From positions 7,383,315 to 7,447,314 of the forward strand of contig CM041199.1 of the NCBI GenBank assembly GCA_023078555.1: DNA of 64,000 nt. Direction: 5' to 3'. This DNA is from Ulva prolifera (lineage: Eukaryota; Chlorophyta; Ulvophyceae; Ulvales; Ulvaceae). The position numbers and the translations under genes were made by a program. Below are positions 58,692 to 64,000 of the stretch, one piece after another (position 1 is the stretch's first letter; each line of letters opens with the position of its first letter). The notes under the pieces were generated by a model that was not told the origin of the DNA, did no database searches, and worked only from the letters and a program-made list of their open reading frames with translations.

Positions 58692-59565
58692 TTGTGTCTC
58701 ATTGCAAATGTTTCCATCAATTGATGGGTCGAAGTATTCTCAATAGTACAGCCGCTGGTGTTCCTTCAACTTGCATGCATCGCTCCGTCACCGTTCATCA
58801 TGAGGCATCATTGATGGTTGCCGCAGTCAAGAGCAGCGGTGCACACAGCCAGCTCACCATAGCGGCGACACTGCTATGGCAGGCTTGATCTGGCCAGGTG
58901 CATCTCAGGATCAGGATAACTGCGACCACAGACTGACAATGTCAGCGATGCGATGCCAGGCGGCTACCGAGTTCTCACCAGTTCATTGGACATGCTCGGA
59001 GCGAGGTTATGGTCTGCACAATTGTGGAAAACACACCAGACATGGCGGACAGCTGAATACTATGCAGCATATTGCACCGGGCGCATGCTGTACACGCCTT
59101 GGTAATGATGCGGGTCAGAACAAGAATACTAAGCAGATGTGCTAGTGGAAAGAAAGTGTGCGATGGAGTCAACTGAGGATCATGATCATGGTGCACGATC
59201 TAAAGAATTTGTTTATCTAAGCTAGACTACTGGTAGGGGGGCTGCATGTCACGAGAGCGTTCGCAAATCACCTGGGCCATCTACCATTGCGTCGTCTGGC
59301 CTTAAGCTTGAGGGTTGTACATCGACTTCACTATGACGTTCGGCGTCAGACCCTGAAGATGGATCGTTGGCCTGCGTGGTCTCGGCGTTGGCCGCTCCAC
59401 TCTCCAAGTGTGAGTCGGAGCGATCAACGTGCAGGGGCAAAATATCATTCCCATCGCTCCCGTGTTGCAACGGCTACACATGTTGCGCTCTGTTAGCCAC
59501 ATCAGTCTCGCAACTTGTTGTGAACACATATGTTTGCAACAGAAACAAGCTACATAGAATGCGCA
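58692..59565. other. Spacer between the two NLR genes
   Basis: About 870 bases with only short frames. It should hold the promoter of NLR 1 and the 3' end of NLR 2. Confidence 0.45.
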
Positions 59566-62298
59566 TCACGATGAGTTGAACAGTAAGGTGTGCCGCACCA
59601 CACAGTCTGTCACATTCGCTCCGGGATTGGCATGAGGTACATAGCTGTCATCTTCAAAACTTGTTCCAGAAGTCTTGATCTCCAGCTGCGCTTGGCGACA
59701 GAGTCGATGCACAGTAAGAGGTAGCTGAGTCAACTTTGAACAGCAGGTGACATCTAAGTGAGCCAGCTGGCCACACCTGCCCAGGCTCTCCGGCAAATGC
59801 GTGAGAGCTGAGCATGCGCTCAGATACAACTGTCGCAGCTGGGCACAGCCAGCGATGCTCTCCGGCAACATCGTCAGGGCCGAGCAGGAGCTCAGGTTTA
59901 ACTGTTGCAGCTCGGCACAGCCACCGATCGTCTCTGGCAGCTGTTCCATGTGGCTGCTGTGAATGCTGAGGTATGTCAGTTGGCGACAGTCGTCGATGTC
60001 CTCTGGCAGACTCCGAAGACCATGACAGCCGCTGAGGTGCTGCAGCCGATGACACTCACAGATGCTGGCTGGGAGTTCCTGCAGAGCGTTGCAGTGCGCA
60101 AGGTCAAGTCGTGTCAGATGCTTGCAGTTCCCGATGCCCTCTGCAATTTCCTTCAGGCTCTCGCAATCACTGAGATTGAGGTGCACAAGCTGAGTGCACT
60201 TGCTGATGCAATCTTGCAGCATCTTCAGCTCACCACGGCTGGCGACCTCGAGATGGATCAGCTGTGTGGCAGGCATGACGGACGCGATGACGCCATCAGC
60301 ATCAGTCTGTCGCACGCACAGGAAGCTCAGCATTGGCAGCTGGGGCTGCTTCTTTTGCAATTGCGCGTAGGCTGCATCTGATGGCGAGTCAGCACTGCCT
60401 TCAGTTGTTCCCCCTGTAATGGACAGGTAGCGTAGTTGAGACGGCCATCTCATCTGAGCCGGGATGGTCACCTGAGACACAATGCACGCACGCAGCTGAT
60501 TGGCCGCGCTGATGGACGGCATGTCAAAGAGGATCGCCGGATCTACAAAATCCCACTGTGTCGCACAGTCGAGGCCTGAGGGTGCTTCCAGCAGGGTGGA
60601 AGGGGCGTAGCTAAAATATCGTACGCTGACACAGACGCTCGCAACCTGCGGTGCCTCACAGCCCTGCTCTAGGAAACATCGCTCTGCCGCATCTCTGGAG
60701 CGCCGCACCGCGATGCTTCGCATGAATCCATGCATCCAGTACCCCTCATCCCCATCTTTGCCTGTCCATGCCTCCACAAGGCCATGCTGCACCAGCTCAT
60801 GCAGCGCTCGCTCCGCTGCTGCGATGCTGTGGGGTGAGTGCAGGGGCGCGTGCGTGGCAAAGAGGTGCACCAGCTGATTCTTTGGCACCGGCTGCTTCTC
60901 TGTGGACAAATACGCTGCAAGGTCTAGGAAGCACTCGACGACAGAGGGCTGCACGAAGTCGACACTTCGCGCGCACGCTACGCTCGCAGCATCTTCGGCC
61001 GCCATCTGAAGCCTGCGCTCTTCTGCTACGCATGCCTCCCACTGCCCGAGAGTTGTGCGGTTTACCCGCAACTTGGCTGCCAGGGACACTAGAGCCTCGG
61101 GATGGCCGCCACAAGCAGCGACCGCTGCTTTGCAGCTCTCAGTCTGGATGAATGACGGCGGATCTGCATTCGAGTAGCCGGAACCAAATGCGTGGTGGCA
61201 AAACAGCTCGTAGGCGTGCTCTTCCTTGAGCGGCGGCACGTCAATGACACGAAGCTCGGCCATCGGCCTGGCGCCCACCTGGGGGGGCATGTATGACAGA
61301 GTGCAGGGCTGCCGCGTCGTGACGATGAGCCGGCTGCCTGCTAACCTCAGCTCCGGCCGCGTAGCAAAGTTGAGCGCCGCCACCGCGCTCTGGCATGAGT
61401 CGGGCCATGGCCACACATCGTCCAGCACCAGCAGCACCTTCATGCCAGACGTATACACACGCTGCGTCAGCGCCTCCAGGCAGTCGTCTGCAGTCTCATA
61501 CTGACAGTTCCTTAAAGGAAAGAGCTGCTTGAAGGCCTTCTGCAGCAGGGGCAGCGCGCCTCTCGAATTAGTGCCGACTTGAAGCCACACTGCATCACTA
61601 AAATCCTGCTTCCCTCTGCCCTGCGCTGCTCGCTGGTACACGGCATGGGCGATGGCCGTCTTACCGATGCCGCCGACTCCCTTGATGCCAATGTTGCGGA
61701 TATGCGGCAATCTGTCTTCGATTATGGACACCAGGCCTTCCCCTTGGCCATGCTGCACAAGATACATGGTATCTACCTTCTTGACCACGCATTTGCCGGC
61801 TTTCTGCCCCGCCGTAGCATCGGAGATGTGCCGTGCAGCGCTGTCGGGGTTTCCTGGTGATGCAGCTGGCATCGGCACATGCAAGACTTCAGGCTCTGGA
61901 TCGTCCTGATTGTGCAGCGCACAGTACGCCTGCTTGTACAGCAGCGATGAACGCAGCTCGTTGAGCACCTCGCAGGGCCTCTTTGCATCAACGGCACAAT
62001 CAGCGGCGGGGTGGAGCAGCGCGTACGCGGCATCAGCCACTGCATCGCACAGCCGCACGTAGTCCGGCCTGTACTCATCTTTGTGCCCAAGCTGGTCCAG
62101 AACAAACGCGATTGCGGTCAAAGCGGGGCGCTGCAGGAGCTGCAGCAGCCTGCTTCTGTTGTCGTCTGGAGGCCAGGCGCCCGTGGCCTGGGCCTTGGCG
62201 ACCAGCCACGGAATTGATTTTGCAACATTCCATCCGGCTGCTTCTTGAAGGAACACCGGCGCAATCTGCCCCTGCTTGTCACCGTCCTGACCAGACAT
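59566..62298 (-). CDS. NB-ARC-LRR (NLR-type) protein 2
   Basis: Single-exon frame. I chose the ATG at 62298 (MSGQDGDKQG, 910 aa); the frame stays open upstream to at least 62505, with another ATG at 62364. The N-terminal ~190 residues are helical and not similar by eye to those of NLR 1. NB-ARC: P-loop GIKGVGGIGKT (~206), kinase-2 LLVLDDVW (~287), SRLIVTTRQ, and a GLPL position reading GGHPEALVSL (~395), a clear departure from the canonical motif. The winged-helix part has HLFATHAPLHSPHS, nearly identical to NLR 1, and the MHD position reads MHG (~519). LRRs (~680-865) have the form LPESIAGCAQLRQLYLSACS; fewer than in NLR 1. The tail of ~45 residues is not LRR. The two genes are tandem paralogues that have diverged greatly outside a few blocks. 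Confidence 0.92.
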   Translation of the reverse strand: MSGQDGDKQGQIAPVFLQEAAGWNVAKSIPWLVAKAQATGAWPPDDNRSRLLQLLQRPALTAIAFVLDQLGHKDEYRPDYVRLCDAVADAAYALLHPAADCAVDAKRPCEVLNELRSSLLYKQAYCALHNQDDPEPEVLHVPMPAASPGNPDSAARHISDATAGQKAGKCVVKKVDTMYLVQHGQGEGLVSIIEDRLPHIRNIGIKGVGGIGKTAIAHAVYQRAAQGRGKQDFSDAVWLQVGTNSRGALPLLQKAFKQLFPLRNCQYETADDCLEALTQRVYTSGMKVLLVLDDVWPWPDSCQSAVAALNFATRPELRLAGSRLIVTTRQPCTLSYMPPQVGARPMAELRVIDVPPLKEEHAYELFCHHAFGSGYSNADPPSFIQTESCKAAVAACGGHPEALVSLAAKLRVNRTTLGQWEACVAEERRLQMAAEDAASVACARSVDFVQPSVVECFLDLAAYLSTEKQPVPKNQLVHLFATHAPLHSPHSIAAAERALHELVQHGLVEAWTGKDGDEGYWMHGFMRSIAVRRSRDAAERCFLEQGCEAPQVASVCVSVRYFSYAPSTLLEAPSGLDCATQWDFVDPAILFDMPSISAANQLRACIVSQVTIPAQMRWPSQLRYLSITGGTTEGSADSPSDAAYAQLQKKQPQLPMLSFLCVRQTDADGVIASVMPATQLIHLEVASRGELKMLQDCISKCTQLVHLNLSDCESLKEIAEGIGNCKHLTRLDLAHCNALQELPASICECHRLQHLSGCHGLRSLPEDIDDCRQLTYLSIHSSHMEQLPETIGGCAELQQLNLSSCSALTMLPESIAGCAQLRQLYLSACSALTHLPESLGRCGQLAHLDVTCCSKLTQLPLTVHRLCRQAQLEIKTSGTSFEDDSYVPHANPGANVTDCVVRHTLLFNSS

Positions 62299-62505
62299 AC
62301 TGTGCAACAAGACCTGCAGCTTGCAGCCCCTCAGAACAGGAAGGATACAGCGGTAGGTTACCATGGTCAGCACATGTGCATAGAGTGTGTGCACACCTAC
62401 GTAAGCTTGTGTCACTGGACTCCTCCTCTGATGCTTGAAAACGATAAAAAAATTCAGCGCCGCTAGTCTTGTCAAGTCCAGGGAGCTGGGGCTAGTGAGC
62501 AGCAC

Positions 62506-64000
62506 CTGAGGCTGCGATGAGAGATACCTGCATCACGCTGCCATTGATCATGCACAGCACTGTGAGCTGGGGTTGGCAAGCCTTGGCGAGAATTTGCAGC
62601 GCTACAATTTACAGGCGGGATTCGTTTTGGGCACCACAAGAGCTGCAACATCACCACAACAGCATCTCTAGAGATGGAATCATTGTGTAAAAGGATGCAG
62701 GGATTCTATTGCCGAAGCGTTGTGTCAACAAGTAGCGCGACGACCACTGTGCTGCATGATAGATTTCGTTCAGGGTTGACAGGCTACTCCAGCATCAATA
62801 ATTGCGTGATTCGTGCATTCGTTAGGCTGTACCGTCAAGGTGTCATCTGGAGCAGTACCGATCCAACTTGGCTTAGGCCGAACACCACATCAATCAGCCT
62901 GGACTGCTGACACCCAGACATCAGTGAACCAGAAGCTTCGCTAACTGCTGCAGATCTAGACATGACGGCTTGAAGCATCATTGCACGTAAACAAAGGTCA
63001 CCACTCTGAAACCCTTTTATGGTGAGCTGACCATGCCATATGATATCCAGTGGATGACACACACCTGGGCTGATCTGCAGATGTGTACGCGCGGATCTTC
63101 AGTCTATATGTAGCTTGCCTTGAATGGATGGTCGTGTAGAAGGGTTCTTGTCATGCGGGGGCGTCGCTCTGGGAGCGGGCATATGGTGGAGGATCTCCTG
63201 GTGGAGGGCTTTTGCTAGCCAGGCTGCGCTGCTTCAGCTTGACAGGGTGAGCTTCGCTGGCGAGTGTGCCGCTGCACTGATCACCGGTCGTGTTGTGCTT
63301 GCTGCGAATTGCTGACTGAGATCAGCCCATTGGGGGGCGTCTCTGGTGGCACTTCACCGGCAGAATATGTGGTGCTACCCTGCTGGGGGGCGGCGGGTCC
63401 TGCAGGGCTGTGAGGACAGGCTCCGCCAAACGAGGTTCACCCAACGCGAATGATAAATGGCAAAACCTCAATCAGGGTGGAGCTCAGATTGGATTCGTGT
63501 CTGCCTGCACACAAGTGGGTCAAGGCACCGCAATGGGTGTGCAACCCGGCTGCCCCAGGCCGGTATTCCGCGAACAAAGCCATGCGTGCCCAAACAATGT
63601 CCAGACGAGGACGCGAGGCTTAGACTATGCAGATGTTCAATATACCGCACGTATACAATGTATATTATACATGCTGCCATGCGCACTGGAGCTCCTCATC
63701 CACACTTTAGCGCGCTCATGCACACAAGGTGCCGTGTCGGGCTGGCCGGTAGCGGACACTACAAAAGGGTGCATGATGACGTGGGTGTTGGGCGAAGTGG
63801 CGGGAGTGGCTGCGCAACTTGACTACAGCCAGTCCGTGGAGAGCTTAGGAGTGGCCGGCGCCGGCGCACACACAATCTAGCTGGAAACAGCATCTGCTCT
63901 CTATGAGATTATGTTGGGCCGAAAGAATGCTGTGGAAAGAGACGTGGATGGAAGCTGTCTGCGGAGCTCTGTCAGGTCGGGTCTGGGAATAGGGGGCGTC
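62506..64000. other. Right flank, no gene recognised
   Basis: Promoter side of NLR 2 and further sequence to the window edge. A 156-codon plus frame at 63410-63880 is not similar to anything I know and may be chance. Confidence 0.4.

Overview
This is eukaryotic nuclear DNA. The genes are split by GT-AG and a few GC-AG introns, codons favour G/C at third positions, and TGTAA, the chlorophyte poly(A) signal, lies about 90 bases past one stop. The gene set is Viridiplantae-like: a GARP/MYB-CC factor of the PHR1/PSR1 type, a nuclear Ycf45-like ATPase with a plausible plastid transit peptide, an LSMT-type SET methyltransferase and an S40 senescence-regulator homologue. I infer a green alga, probably a core chlorophyte; genus cannot be called from the window.

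Layout. 1-544 (+): end of a WD40 protein. 1356-1611: a decayed exon copy and a hairpin derived from the succinyl-CoA ligase gene. 3220-6145 (-): succinyl-CoA ligase beta, seven exons reassembled. 6724-9768 (+): PQBP1-like WW protein. 11724-12673 (-): MYB-CC factor. 15289-30644 (+): tandem array of an unrecognised seven-segment membrane protein, copies A, B, C and D; C is a broken chimera and A has a disturbed N-terminus. 32571-35686 (-): Ycf45-like ATPase. 37059-40731 (+): DUF482/FemAB-like acyltransferase. 43097-46903 (-): SET methyltransferase. 50551-51540 (+): S40-like protein followed by a 28-base C run. 55881-58685 and 59566-62298 (-): two paralogous intronless NB-ARC-LRR genes.

The housekeeping, plastid and mitochondrial genes look like an ordinary mixed neighbourhood. 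Two parts stand out. One is the tandem membrane-protein family, which shows duplication, chimera formation, exon homogenisation and a minisatellite carrying a splice donor. The other is the pair of plant-style NLR genes, a class that is rare in chlorophytes.

Exon joins come from reading frame, splice dinucleotides, phase agreement and remembered family alignments. No transcript or database search was available. In every model given as complete, summed exon length is a multiple of three.
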